In this document: positions 35,344 through 47,561 of the stretch, piece after piece
Numbering within the stretch: the first letter of the stretch is position 1
Layout: the number at the start of each line of letters is the position of its first letter
Assembly (NCBI RefSeq): GCF_036785885.1
Contig: NC_092317.1
Coordinates: 9,426,501 to 9,490,500 of the forward strand
DNA: 64,000 nucleotides
DNA from: Coffea arabica
Lineage: Eukaryota > Streptophyta > Magnoliopsida > Gentianales > Rubiaceae
Direction: 5' to 3'
Notes under the pieces: generated by a model
What the model saw: only the letters and a program-made list of their open reading frames with translations
What the model was told of the DNA's origin: nothing
Database searches by the model: none
Made by a program: the position numbers and the translations under genes

Positions 35344-37892
35344 TTACCAATCATTATCTTCATCATCATCCAAAAGGCGCCTACGCTGAAATGCTTCCAA
35401 ATCAATATCATTATGTTCCCCAACTTCACTTTCATCATCTATATAAATAAATAAATAAACAATTAAGAATTTATCCATATTTATAATACAATTCAAATTA
35501 AAAAATGTACTTTTAGCACCTTATATTACAAGTTAAAAATATATTTATTTTAATATTAAAACCAACCTTCAACTAGTTGAGAATCATCTTTAGGAAGTTC
35601 TTCGAGTTCTTCCTCCAATTCATCACAATTAAGCTCGCCATCTTGTTCTTCTTCTATGACCCAAAATTCCGTTTTATCAATAGATTCATAATCAATGGGA
35701 TCATAAGATCTCTTTCGGTGATCAAACCTACAATAAAATACATTAGTTACAAATCTAATATTACTTTATAAAATAAAATGTAAAGAATAAAGTAAAAAAT
35801 CAATTATACCTATGTTGCAAACGCAAATTGTAGTGCACATATACAAGATCATTAAGTCTTTGGTGCTCCAACCTATTCCTTTTTTTAGTGTGAATGCGTT
35901 AAAAAACGCTCCAATTACGTTCACACCCAGAAGAAGAAGCAGTTTGACTCAAAATTCTAATTGCAAGCTTTTGCAAATTCGGAGCATCACAACCATATAA
36001 CTTCCACCAATTTTCTGTCACAATCATATTAAAATATTAGATCAAATAAAGAATAAAATCACAATTTTTATACATTAAAAAAAATATAAATAACCTGGCC
36101 GATCAGATTTGCTAGTAAGAATAGCAAGTTTGCGGCCAAAACTCCCTTGTCTTTCCCGATACATTCCAACCTCTTGCGATAATTTTTCAGGGTTGCACCA
36201 ATCCACTTTTGTTTCAATATAATCAAGCAAGCCATTTATAACCTCTGGATGTGTACAAAATGTGGCACTCTCATATTGAAAAGCAGGATTCAAATAATAA
36301 GCGGCAGCATGTAGATTTTTTCTCAACATTCTATCCCACCTATCACTGATGATGTCAATATAAGGCTTGTACAATCTCTCTTTATTTCTAAACAGCCTTT
36401 TGATGCCATTTATTGCTCTAAACATGCCTTCATAAACATAACCCAATGAAGGCCTTTCATCAGTGTCACAAATACGCAATAAACGAATGATAGGACCCAT
36501 TATTCTCACCATAATCAAACAGTTATTCCAAAACCTTTCATCCAAAACGATTTGCTTCACATCTTTTCCTTTTTCTATTCTCAGAAATTGTTTGTAATCC
36601 CCACTAGTAACCAAAGATTGCAAACTATCCTTATGATCATGCAAACTTTTTAATGCAATAAAGGTAGTTGCAAATCGAGTTTCACCTGGACGAATAATTT
36701 CTTTCCACCCTGTAGTCTTTCTTAACCAATTCAAAGTGAACTTATGATTGTAAATAAAAACAGTCACCGTTGAAGCAAGAGACACTATAGCTTTTACATC
36801 ATTCATTTCACCAATGTCTTTCAAAATCAAATTGATGCAGTGTGCAGCACACGGTGACCAACAAATGTTCGGATATCTTTCACTTAACAAAGACCCAGCA
36901 GCTTTATAATTGCTAGCATTATCAGTAACTAAGTGCACCACATTATTTGAACCAACCATCTCAACAATTTCAGCAAATAAATTGCACAAATTTGCTGCAC
37001 TTGTTACAATATCAGATGCATCCACAGATTTAATGAACGAAATACCCTTAGGACAATAAACCAAAAAATTAATCAGTGGTCTTTGCCTAGTGTCTTTCCA
37101 TCCATCACCCATTATAGTGCAACCAGTTTCTGTCCAAGTACTTCTAAAAGAATCAACAACCAATTTCACATCTCTCTTGGCATTTCGCAACAAATTAACC
37201 CTCAAAGAATGATAGGATGGACTTTTGTAACCATGACCCATTGATGCTATTTGATCAATAGCTTTTTGAAAAAATGGAGAATTAACAGCATTTATAGGAA
37301 TGCAAGCATCATAAAACCAAAGAGCAATAGCCATGTCCGTATTTTCCCATTTTTCCTTACTTTGCAAACAAGCTTTAATGGTTGGTTGAGAAGTATCACA
37401 TCCACCTTTAAAAAAAGCAGGAATACCTGTTGATGCAGTGACCTTTCTCTTTCCTTTACTAGATGAACCCATCTTATTTGCTAAAGAAGAAGGAATCTCC
37501 AAAACTTCATCGCCATCAAATGAATGAGTAGTGTGGCCGAATGGATTTTCCACCCCAAAATCACCTTTTTTTTCTTTAGATTTCTGCTCCTTCTCCTTCA
37601 TAGATGCTAAAATAGCATGTCTAACTGCCGGGTCAACCTTTGAACATGGAACAATGCTGCCTTGTTCTCCTGCCAAATGTTGTTTCATTCGATGAATGCC
37701 ACCACCAGCAATTACTTTAAAACAATACCCACATGTCAAAGTTCTTTTTCCTTGACTATTCACACCTACTGAACAATATTTCCATGCTATATCAGACTTT
37801 TGTCTATGATTTTGACTAGCTGATTGTTCACTATTGACAGCTCCAGCAGTCGAAGATTGTGAATTACTACCCGTACCAGTACCGGTATCCAT
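35344..37892 (-). CDS. hAT transposase (BED finger, DUF659, hAT C-terminal dimerisation), copy 1
   Basis: Cuts and moves hAT elements by binding terminal repeats. Exons on the minus strand: 36095-37892, 35810-36014, 35567-35727 and 35344-35438. All are GT-AG with matching phases; the total is 752 residues. A Ser/Gln-rich N-terminus is followed by a BED-type zinc finger (CGYCFKV...GIHRMKQHLAGEQG...C, residues about 55-85). The DUF659/RNase H-like catalytic region includes MGDGWKD, VHLVTDNASNYKAAG and CAAHCINLILKDIG. A C-terminal dimerisation region is in exon 2 (ENWWKLYG, then ASSSGCERNWSVFERIHTKK). Exons 3-4 code a Glu/Asp-rich tail (DDESEVGE to LLDDDEDNDW). Reading through exon 1 gives a 605-residue form. 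The long exon differs from copy 2 by one residue (Ala against Thr in MFR-x-INGIK). Confidence 0.95.
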
Positions 37893-38154
37893 TATCCTTC
37901 ACATAGTTAATTCAAACACATAATTAGTTCATTTGTAAAATATAGTGTACTAATAAGAAAATAAAATTAACAAATTTTCAGTAATATAAGAAGATCAATT
38001 AGTCACATGAATAGCTCAACTGTTAGCATTTAATTTTTTCATTTACAAAAAAAAAAAAAGATATAGTTATCACAGTAGAGGGATTTTAATGGTTCTTAGT
38101 AGCACAAAACTCATGGCTATTAATGGTTCTTAGTAGCACAAAACTAGTTAATTT

Positions 38155-40847
38155 AAACACAGGAATCTTACTTTTTGTTTTCCTAAGAAACAAAGAAATA
38201 ACAAGAAGGATATATACTAATAGTGAGACAATTATGTACCTAGTCAATTTATATACAGCGTGTGTTATATTGTTATTGTCTAGGTAATTTGAACAAACAA
38301 TAGATAAAGGAAACAGAAAAGTTAGCAAATACGTAAATTGCTCAAACAAGTTACCATAGGCAATTTTTCTTGGGTTTGACAATTAAAATGATTTCTACTA
38401 ATTCGTTAAAGAACACTGATTCGAAGAAAATGACTCCTAAAAGTAGTGAATTTTTCTATATTCAACCGAAGAAGGAAATCAATTGTAAAAAATGCTATCA
38501 TTTATAAGTCATAAACAAATGCAGCTCTTACAAAAACTGAAATGTTTCTTCTTGAATAACATGTCTCTGGATACGTGGCAATAGGTAAAAAATGTCATGA
38601 TTATTTCAAAGTCAGACATATCTCTGTATTTTCAAGAAAATTATTCGTTAATTAATATGAAATATTAATCCCAAATTATTAATAAATCTCTATTTTTATC
38701 CTCAAATTATAATAATTTTAATTTTAGAATCAACCCAATCAAGTAGGGGTAAGGGCTAAATTCTTGGTTGCTATCAACAATTTGTAGCAACAAAAAATTT
38801 ACACCCGCAAACTATGAATAATTTGATGAAACAATTGATCAAACACAGGAATCTTACTTTTTGTTTTCCTAAGAAACAAAGAAATAACAAGAAGGATATA
38901 TACTAATAGTGAGACAATTATGTACCTAGTCAATTTATATACAGCGTGTGTTATATTGTTATTGTCTAGGTAATTTGAACAAACAATAGATAAAGGAAAC
39001 AGAAAAGTTAGCAAATACGTAAATTGCTCAAACAAGTTACCATAGGCAATTTTTCTTGGGTTTGACAATTAAAATGATTTCTACTAATTCGTTAAAGAAC
39101 ACTGATTCGAAGAAAATGACTCCTAAAAGTAGTGAATTTTTCTATATTCAACCGAAGAAGGAAATCAATTGTAAAAAATGCTATCATTTATAAGTCATAA
39201 ACAAATGCAGCTCTTACAAAAACTGAAATGTTTCTTCTTGAATAACATGTCTCTGGATACGTGGCAATAGGTAAAAAATGTCATGATTATTTCAAAGTCA
39301 GACATATCTCTGTATTTTCAAGAAAATTATTCGTTAATTAATATGAAATATTAATCCCAAATTATTAATAAATCTCTATTTTTATCCTCAAATTATAATA
39401 ATTTTAATTTTAGAATCAACCCAATCAAGTAGGGGTAAGGGCTAAATTCTTGGTTGCTATCAACAATTTGTAGCAACAAAAAATTTACACCCGCAAACTA
39501 TGAATAAGAAACAAAGAAATAACAAGAAGGATATATACTAATAGTGAGACAATTATGTACCTAGTCAATTTATATACAGCGTGTGTTATATTGTTATTGT
39601 CTAGGTAATTTGAACAAACAATAGATAAAGGAAACAGAAAAGTTAGCAAATACGTAAATTGCTCAAACAAGTTACCATAGGCAATTTTTCTTGGGTTTGA
39701 CAATTAAAATGATTTCTACTAATTCGTTAAAGAACACTGATTCGAAGAAAATGACTCCTAAAAGTAGTGAATTTTTCTATATTCAACCGAAGAAGGAAAT
39801 CAATTGTAAAAAATGCTATCATTTATAAGTCATAAACAAATGCAGCTCTTACAAAAACTGAAATGTTTCTTCTTGAATAACATGTCTCTGGATACGTGGC
39901 AATAGGTAAAAAATGTCATGATTATTTCAAAGTCAGACATATCTCTGTATTTTCAAGAAAATTATTCGTTAATTAATATGAAATATTAATCCCAAATTAT
40001 TAATAAATCTCTATTTTTATCCTCAAATTATAATAATTTTAATTTTAGAATCAACCCAATCAAGTAGGGGTAAGGGCTAAATTCTTGGTTGCTATCAACA
40101 ATTTGTAGCAACAAAAAATTTACACCCGCAAACTATGAATAATTTGATGAAACAATTGATCAAACACAGGAATCTTACTTTTTGTTTTCCTAAGAAACAA
40201 AGAAATAACAAGAAGGATATATACTAATAGTGAGACAATTATGTACCTAGTCAATTTATATACAGCGTGTGTTATATTGTTATTGTCTAGGTAATTTGAA
40301 CAAACAATAGATAAAGGAAACAGAAAAGTTAGCAAATACGTAAATTGCTCAAACAAGTTACCATAGGCAATTTTTCTTGGGTTTGACAATTAAAATGATT
40401 TCTACTAATTCGTTAAAGAACACTGATTCGAAGAAAATGACTCCTAAAAGTAGTGAATTTTTCTATATTCAACCGAAGAAGGAAATCAATTGTAAAAAAT
40501 GCTATCATTTATAAGTCATAAACAAATGCAGCTCTTACAAAAACTGAAATGTTTCTTCTTGAATAACATGTCTCTGGATACGTGGCAATAGGTAAAAAAT
40601 GTCATGATTATTTCAAAGTCAGACATATCTCTGTATTTTCAAGAAAATTATTCGTTAATTAATATGAAATATTAATCCCAAATTATTAATAAATCTCTAT
40701 TTTTATCCTCAAATTATAATAATTTTAATTTTAGAATCAACCCAATCAAGTAGGGGTAAGGGCTAAATTCTTGGTTGCTATCAACAATTTGTAGCAACAA
40801 AAAATTTACACCCGCAAACTATGAATAATTTGATGAAACAATTGATC
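38155..40847. repeat. Four tandem copies of a 686-bp unit inside hAT copy 1
   Basis: Units: 40162-40847 (686 bp), about 39527-40161 (635 bp, with a 51-bp internal loss), 38841-39526 (686 bp) and 38155-38840 (686 bp). Units are essentially identical. They lie upstream of the transposase start, so they form its promoter or 5' leader. Each carries the inverted phrase TTGTTGATAGCAAC/GTTGCTACAA. Each also carries an open frame of 70-98 codons that begins with TTG, not ATG; I do not regard it as a gene. Confidence 0.95.
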
Positions 40848-41223
40848 AATATAAGAATAGTAAGAAGAAACAATCGGCATCACAGAAATAATCCAACATA
40901 CATGTTCTATGAAAAACAATAAAAGGCAAAAATTAAACTTACCAAGATGGAAAAGCTCTGGAGTTTGGTCCACAGAAAATAGCGTGATGATCTTGTCTTG
41001 AATATTTGGATGTGAAAGGATTATGAAGAAAAAATTTAAAAAAAAATCAAGATGAGAAGTTGAGAACTGGAGGAGCCGAAATCGGCGAAAGGGAGAAATG
41101 GAGGAATTGAAATTGAAATGAAATGTGCCTGTGCCGTCTGCACTTAATGCTAGGGTTTTTTTTATTTTATTTGATTTTAGTTTTTAGTTAAGTAAAATTT
41201 CACGCAACAATAGCTTGTCCTTC

Positions 41224-41290
41224 GGCTGTGGTTCAGTGGTTTGCGTGCCTTATTCTGGTCTGGGAGACCTGTGTTCGAATCTCTGCAGCC
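41224..41290 (+). other. tRNA-like block with pol III A and B boxes near the 5' end of hAT copy 1
   Basis: 67 bp start GGCTGTGG and end CTGCAGCC, so the ends can pair as an acceptor stem. TGTGGTTCAGTGG (41227-41239) resembles the A box and GTGTTCGAATC (41271-41281) the B box. D- and T-stem pairing is poor, so this is a decayed tRNA or tRNA-derived SINE head, not a working tRNA gene. It lies antisense to the transposase and points toward the element end. The same block is in copy 2 (47495-47561). Confidence 0.55.
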
Positions 41291-41510
41291 GCCTCCACTC
41301 TTCCTATTATTTTGAAATTGAGGGAAAATCTGAGAACCGCCGGTTCGCGGTTTATGCGGGTTTTAACGGTTCGTATGGTTCGACCGGTTCATAGCGGTTT
41401 TCCATTACCTTCCGGGTTTGATACTAGACCGGACCGGTGGCATGGCCGGTTCGCGGTCGGACCGGTCGAACCGGCCGGTCCGGTCCGGTTCTGAAAACAT
41501 TGGTCTTAGG

Positions 41511-42363
41511 TTACATGCAAATCATCTTCTCTTCTCTGTGTTTTTAGTATGTTCCTACTCCGTTTGGATTAGCTATTTTTGAGGTGTTTTTGAAAAATTT
41601 TGCTGTAGCAGAGTTTTTAGAGTATATTTTGGAATATTTTTAGAAAATATTTTGGGATATTTAAGAGTAGAAGAGTTTCTAAAATATATTTTGAGATTTT
41701 TTTAAAATTTCAAAAAAAATTTAAACTAATTTTAGATTGCTTTTTAAAATACTTTTTAAAAATTTTTATTATATTTAAAAAAACTAGTTTTTGAATAACA
41801 CTCCCATCCTAGAGATTATATTGAATCACTTTTGCAATCAGTATTGGTGATGGTGGCATGGTAATTAGTAATTAGCAACACAAATTCATTACTAGCGAAT
41901 CTATAACTACTAAAATGATTGTGAGATGTGCCACTGGCCTTAAATTCTTTTACGATCGTCATTGAGCAACTTGTATTTATCAATTGTATGATTACTTATG
42001 AATTAATCACATTGAACTCCATCAACTAATCTTGGTGGGGTAATTATTCAACAAGCAGAAGGAATGACCATGCAGTGAAATTAGGCCAGGTTGATACAGG
42101 ATTTTATTACGTTTATTGGATTAATCATCTCACATGTTTCTAAGGGTGTTTAGATTACAAATTACTCAGAAATCCGAAATCTCTTTCATGTTGTGAAGCA
42201 TCTGTGAAAATGTGAAAGGCACCTCATAAAATTTCAAATTCGCTGGCCAACTACTGAATTAGCAGTTAGCAATTTGTCATTCCTTCAAATTTTCAGTGCG
42301 ACGGCTGATCTTCTCCATCTGAGCATCTAGCTGTAAACAAATGCCAGTTTCTGTATTGTCATT
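41511..42363. other. Intergenic flank with a one-sided MITE-like end
   Basis: CCGTTTGGATTAGCTATTTT (41560) begins an AT-rich stretch like the TTTGGATTG-ended MITEs, but no right end was found. Nothing else is recognised. Confidence 0.45.
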
Positions 42364-43726
42364 GAGTTAATGGCAAAACTTCATCGGGCTTGTAAAGACT
42401 GGGGCTTCTTTCAGGTAACAAATCAAGAGAATCCATCAGATATAGAATCCAAATTGTACAACTTGTAATGATCAGATACACAGCTTAATTTTCGTAGTAA
42501 ATTAACGACTAACAGTCCGTGACTCAATCTTGAACAGTTAGTTAATCATGGGGCTGCCACAGTAATTGAGAAAATGAAGTTGGTGACGGAGGACTTCTTT
42601 AAGCTGCCGTTACAGCAGAAGATGGCCTGTCCACAACTACCAAATGATGTTGAAGGATATGGTCAAATATTTGTGGTATCAGAGGATCAAAAGTTTGACT
42701 GGGGGAACATGCTCTTCCTCTGCGCATTGCCAGTTTCTCAAAGAAATATGAGATTCTGGCCTACGACTCCAACATCTTTCAGGTAGACAATGAATATTAC
42801 AGAGTATCACAATCTTTTCCCACTTCTGCAGTAATATTATACTGCTCTTATCTTTTCTCAGAAGGCTAGCCTTTTTCGTCAAGCTCCTCTGCTTACGGAA
42901 TTTCCTATTCGTTATGGGAATTTATCCTCTATTTTTCGCGCAATTGCAAAACAAAGATTCTTTAAAAGGAAGCATCTTTTGCTTCCATTAGAAAGCTACA
43001 TGGATTACTTTACTTAGGCGGAAAAAAACCTGAAAATTGTGTACAAAAAATTCATCACAATGCTAATTCGCAAATTTCTGATGATGTCAGAGCAACCATG
43101 GATGAATACTCACTTCAAATGCACAAGGTTTGCATGACCCTGTTTAAACTTATGTGGGCGAATCTTGGTGTAGACCCAGAAAAATTATGCAGCATCAATC
43201 AAGATGGCATGCAAGGAATAAGAATGAATTACTATCCACCTTGCCAGCAAGCAGACAAAGTTATTGGCCAGAGTTCACACTCTGATGCAATAGGATTGAC
43301 CTTGTTAGTTCAAGTCAATGATGTTCAAGGCCTGCAAATCAAGAAAAGCAACACATGGGTGCCTATTAAACCCATTCCTGGAGAAATCATCATCAATATC
43401 GGTGATATCATGGAGGTAACTGACCAATTTTCCACTTACTGAGCATCTATAGATATCATTGAGTTGATGTGCTTTGATGATTTGTGCAAATAAAGAGCAA
43501 TGGGGAATATCGCAGCATTGAGCATTGAGCTGTCGTGGATTTCCACAAAGAAAGACTTCCAATTGCTGCATTTCACGGAACAAATTTCACAGCAAAAGTT
43601 GGCCCTGTAGCAGATCTTGTCAAAGAAATTGGAGAACAATACAAAACAACAGAAACCGAGAGCCTTCTCAGACTCTGCAAACTTGATGGCAAAAGCTTAT
43701 GGGATCACATGAGGATAAACAAGTGA
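42364..43726 (+). pseudogene. 2-oxoglutarate/Fe(II) dioxygenase pseudogene (SRG1-like), four exons recognisable
   Basis: This family oxidises specialised metabolites and hormones with 2-oxoglutarate, Fe(II) and O2. Pieces in order: end of exon 1 (42364-42414, LHRACKDWGFFQ), exon 2 (42538-42782, LVNHGAA to QRNMRFWPTTPTSF), exon 3 (43091-43415, TMDEYSLQMHKV to PGEIIINIGDIME) and exon 4 (43496-43726, SNGEYRSIEH to SLWDHMRINK). Splice phases still agree. The Fe ligands HSD (first His-x-Asp) and the second His in SIEH remain. The next codon, normally Arg in EHRA, is TGA (43526-43528). The usual RxS that binds 2-oxoglutarate reads RLP. The N-terminal about 60 residues are missing. It is therefore non-functional. 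Confidence 0.85.
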
Positions 43727-44084
43727 AAGAATCAGCACATTTTCACTTGCAGTATTACTGTTTTTTTTTTTAATCTTCATCATAAGCCAAGCTTAGTGAA
43801 TTACCAATATGCCTTCATGGAAGTTTCTAGTTGCATGTTATTGATCTGTTTGCTTTTTTATGTTATGGTCGGTTGTCCAACTCTGGTCCTTAGTTAATTT
43901 CCTTTCTTATACTTTAGTAGTGTAAGTACTAGCCCACTAGGCTAGTCCAAGTCAGATTCCCAAGGTTACATCGGCGGTGGTGATTAGTTGTCCAAATTCA
44001 AGTGTGTTTCCTGGATGAAGTATCAATATTAGGAAGTTTGTAACTACAGTGGTGCGCTAGATTTGCACTTGTCTGAACGATATC

Positions 44085-44369
44085 AAACCAACCTTGGATG
44101 AATGCTCACTTGAATTGCTTGAAGTCTGCATAACCCTTGTTAAAGTGACGGTCACGAATCTTGGGGTGGACGGACAAGAGATACTAAACAGCATGTATCC
44201 GGATGTCATGCAAGGGATGATAATGAATCAATGTCCACCATGCTCGCAAGGAGACAAGGTAATGTGTCTCATCGCTCCACATTCTGACGGAGGACTTACA
44301 CTATTGGTTCAAGTCAACAAAGTTGAAGGGCTGCAGATCAAGAAAAATAATAGATGCGTGCTTACATAA
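44085..44369 (+). pseudogene. Second 2-oxoglutarate dioxygenase fragment
   Basis: One exon equivalent to exon 3 of the neighbouring pseudogene: LDECSLELLEVCITLVK to NLGVDGQEIL, then PHSDGGLTLLVQVNKVEGLQ (with the HSD Fe ligands) and a stop in place of the rest. No other exons surround it. It is a remnant of a tandem copy. Confidence 0.8.
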
Positions 44370-44496
44370 CTTCCTAGTTCTAGTTTTTTGGTCATGCACT
44401 GGAGGAGGAGTATGATGATGTAGGAAGTCAGGGAAAACAAGAAAATTTGTCAAAGAGGAAGAAGTCAATTTCTAAGAATGGACATAAAGTCGATTT

Positions 44497-46735
44497 CTAA
44501 GATGTGAATTTCCTTATTTTGGGTAAACAATTTTCTAGGTTGCCTCGCAATACGTGAGAAGCAAGAACATCTATAGCATTCATCCTGTCCCTGGGAGAAT
44601 CTTCTGTGCAAGCTATAGCTATTCTCACAATAGACGTTATGCCCTCCAACTTTTCAGCAAAGTGTTGATAGCCTGGCTTGAGCAAGTTTGCATCTACTAC
44701 CTGAGATACTACAGTAGGCAGTTGGCACACAACTTTTTACCCAGTTCCTTAGACATGTATCTGAAAACATTTCATCAATGGGCTTTAATCTAGCAAAAAC
44801 TTCTATCAGCATGCTTCCGTAGCTATAAATGTCAGATCCTGTTGATACTAGTCCTTCGAATCCATACTCTAAAGTGGAAATTGTTCAATGGATCATGTTT
44901 TCACACAATTAGAACAGAAATTTTGAGTTTAAATCTCTAAGAAACAAAATGGAGGTATTTGGAAGTAATTGGAGCTTTACCTGGTGCAATATAGACAATA
45001 TTTTTGGAACACCAAAATTAGTCACACAGGCAACTATATCTTCATTTAGAAGGACATTATTTGGCTTCAAATCGCAATTGTTGTAAGAATACAACCACTT
45101 CTCAAGTCAAGGCTTCCATTGGGCAAGTAATCAAGTATTAATCCCTTGAAGTCATCATTGGAGCACACACCGATGACCTTGGTCAGATTTCTGTGCCTAA
45201 GACTGCGTAAGACTTCACGTTCTCTGGTCTCTTGAATGTATATTCCAACTGTAAATTGAACACCTTTATGGCCACACAAATTCCATTAGCGAGAATCCCT
45301 TTGTAAACAGATCCAAAACTTAGTAAGTTGCTTTCATCATAACCATTGGTTGCTTGTAGGAGTTCACAATACGAAATCCTTCCTTTTGCTGTCAAGGAGA
45401 ACAAATTAGTTCCATTAGGAACCTTCTCCTTCTGTACGTATCGAAGGAACAAAAATGCCAAGTCTACACCAGCAATTATTGCTGAAACTCCAAACACTAA
45501 CAATTTAGTTTGAAGCACTTTCTTTGTCCTTGATTTGTGAATTGAAGGAGTTTGGCTTGCTGGAACATAATGCATCATTGGAGATAAAAGATTCACTAGT
45601 GAAATTCTTGAAAGGGCCGTTAGATGGAATTTGCCCCTGTAAATAAATAATTGAAAGAGACATTGAAGTAGCTGAGAGATTGAAGTGTTTTGATAGGTCC
45701 AAATATTCCAAACTTACCATGTTACTGATTGACTCAGGAATGGTACCTTCAAAGTTGTTCTATGCCAAAGAAAGATGATTCAAGTTTTCTAAATCTCCAA
45801 TTCTGCTAGGAATGTTATTTGAGAACTGATTCATCCACAAATTTATCCATGTTGCAACCTTCAACAGTCCAATCTCTGAAGGTAGAGAGCCAGTCAAGAA
45901 ATTCGATGACAGAATAAATCCCAAGAGATCTTTGAGGCTCCACAAACTGTCAGGCACATAAGAAGTTATTCTGTCGGAAGCTAGATAAAGATATATGAGC
46001 GAAGTAAGATTACCTAAACATGCAGGAATTGATTTCCAATCAGATGTAATAAATTCAAGTACTGTAAGCTACACAAACTATCAGGCAAGGGATTCTCTCG
46101 TAGACCTAGCACTCTCAAATTGCTTAGATTGCCAACAGTTTTTGGAATTCTTCCCTTCATTTTACAGCCACCTGCATAAATCTCTTCTATAGAAGAAGAA
46201 AGTTTTCCTATAGAAACTGGAAGAACACCAGTTAACCGGTTATTAGCCACTGAAATTATTCTCAGGTATCTGCATTCTGTTAACGCAGTGACGAAGCTTA
46301 ACTCCACCAATGAAGATTCATTTGTTAAATTGTTATCAAACAGCACTAAGCATTCAAGAAATTGTAGATTCCCAAAGACTATATAAATTGGACGAGTGAA
46401 TCTGTTTCGAGCAAACTCTGCATGAGTGAGTTTAGAGGAGTTTGAGATTGAGTCAGGTACAATACAACAGTCTACTGAGGTTATTAGAGCTGAGGTAAAG
46501 GTCTTCTAAATTAGGCAGACCTAAACCCATATTGGACGGAAGATTGCCTGAAAGACTGTTGGAAACAAGTGAAAGCACTCTAAAAGTAGAGATGTTGAAG
46601 ATCCTGGTTGGTATGGAACCTTTAAACTGTTAAATCTTAGGTTCAACATCTCCAATGTTTGTAGGTTTCCAACCTCAGGGAATTACACCTGCCAAATTAA
46701 AACAGATAGAACTCCTGAAATGGAATGTTTTGCTA
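44497..46735 (-). pseudogene. LRR receptor-like kinase pseudogene (At3g47570/EFR-like class)
   Basis: A decayed gene on the minus strand, in pieces across several frames. From the 5' side (high coordinates): leucine-rich repeats (LRIISVANNRLTGVLPVSIG, VGNLSNLRVLGLRENPL and GDLENLNHLSL types), LRR end with QGQIPSNGPFKNFTSESFIS, a transmembrane segment (LLVFGVSAIIAGVDLAFLFL), juxtamembrane GRISYCELLQATNGYDESNL, a damaged kinase P-loop (FGSVYKGILANG), LRHRNLTKVIGVCSNDDF, catalytic-loop CDLKPNNVLLNED, the DFG position read as NFG, and a C-terminal lobe (VRIAIACTEDSPRDRMNAID). Such receptors sense microbial or damage signals at the plasma membrane. Multiple frame changes, lost Gly residues and a missing activation segment mean it cannot code a kinase. 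Confidence 0.85.
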
Positions 46736-46739
46736 TCCT

Positions 46740-47192
46740 GAAGAAACACATCATTTGCAAACGGAAGCATGTTTATTTTAATTTTAATTTCAATGTAAAA
46801 ATGTCTTCAAGAAACATGATACACATTGTAGGTTTATTGGTACAAGGTAATTATTATACTATTTAATGATGAATGATCTCACATCATATGCAATGTGAAT
46901 TGAAACATTGGCAAATTTGGGAAGAAAAGAACAAATTGTGAGATATCTAACATGCCCACCTCTTGATCGTTTGCTGAATCAAATATAGAAAAGATCAAGA
47001 AACAAAAAGATAAAGAGTTATAGTATACAATACATTAACAACCTCACACATTATACACGATACAAATAATAAATAAGAAGGCAAGACACAGAAGATGATG
47101 AACAAAAAAAAAAAAAAACAAAAAAAGAGGAACCAGTGTTGTCCACAAACTAGGGAAAGGGAAGCCACGGCGGCTGCTGCTGCTAGGAATGA
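46740..47192. other. Intergenic, nothing recognisable
   Basis: AT-rich. It probably holds the original 3' UTR of the NB-LRR gene whose last codons lie at 47193-47274. Confidence 0.45.
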
Positions 47193-47274
47193 TTATGTTT
47201 TCTTCTTCTTCTCCTCCCATAGCTGGCGCTCTCTCCATTCCCGGTCATCTGTATAGTAACCAATGAGAATTTCA
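47193..47274 (-). other. Detached native C-terminal codons of the NB-LRR gene
   Basis: Read on the minus strand across the TSD (the ATTCC inside CACATTCC), the sequence gives IP-EILIGYYTDDREWRERQLWE, then EKKKT and TAA at 47193-47195. This is the ending expected of RPM1-like NB-LRRs (a HIP..IG..TD.W. pattern). It is in frame with the gene body, which stops at the TSD at 52822. Removing one TSD and the transposon gives 2877 nt, exactly 959 codons. The exon is now separated from its gene by the 5.5-kb hAT. Confidence 0.85.
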
Positions 47275-47494
47275 GGAATGTGCAATGTTTTCAGAACCGG
47301 ACCGGACCGGCCGGTTCGACCGGTCCGACCGCGAACCGGCCATGCCACCGGTCCGGTCTAGTATCAAACCCGGAAGGTAATGGAAAACCGCTATGAACCG
47401 GTCGAACCATACGAACCGTTAAAACCCGCATAAACCGCGAACCGGCGGTTCTCAGATTTTCCCTCAATTTCAAAATAATAGGAAGAGTGGAGGC

Positions 47495-47561
47495 GGCTAC
47501 AGAGATTCGAACACAGGTCTCCCAGACCAGAATAAGGCACGCAAACCACTGAACCACAGCC
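47495..47561 (-). other. tRNA-like block near the 5' end of hAT copy 2
   Basis: Counterpart of 41224-41290, with one visible base change (CTGTAGCC for CTGCAGCC at the 3' side). A- and B-box-like motifs are kept. Confidence 0.5.

Larger units (their letters stand above)
34642..41510 (-). mobile_element. Full-length hAT transposon, copy 1 (6853 bp), structurally complete
   Basis: The element is 34650-41502, flanked by GTCTTAGG at 34642-34649 and 41503-41510. Its 5' end lies at 41502 (CAATGTTTTCAGAACCGGAC on the minus strand) and its 3' end at 34650 (CAATGTTTTTAAACTCGGAC on +). CCGGTCCGACC-type motifs repeat just inside both ends and are probably transposase-binding sites. It holds a four-exon transposase gene (35344-37892, -), a 2693-bp array of four 686-bp repeats between the 5' end and the gene, and a tRNA-like block near the 5' end. 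Everything needed for an autonomous element is visible. It is near-identical to 47283-52821, so activity was recent. Confidence 0.95.

Noticed and set aside
41224-41290. A functional tRNA gene
   Set aside because: A and B boxes are present and the outer ends pair, but the D- and T-stems do not, and no clear anticodon arm fits. Reported only as tRNA-like.
41228-47557. 88-codon frames at 41228-41494 and 47291-47557
   Set aside because: They cover the tRNA-like block and the CCGG-rich subterminal repeats of the hAT elements; not genes.
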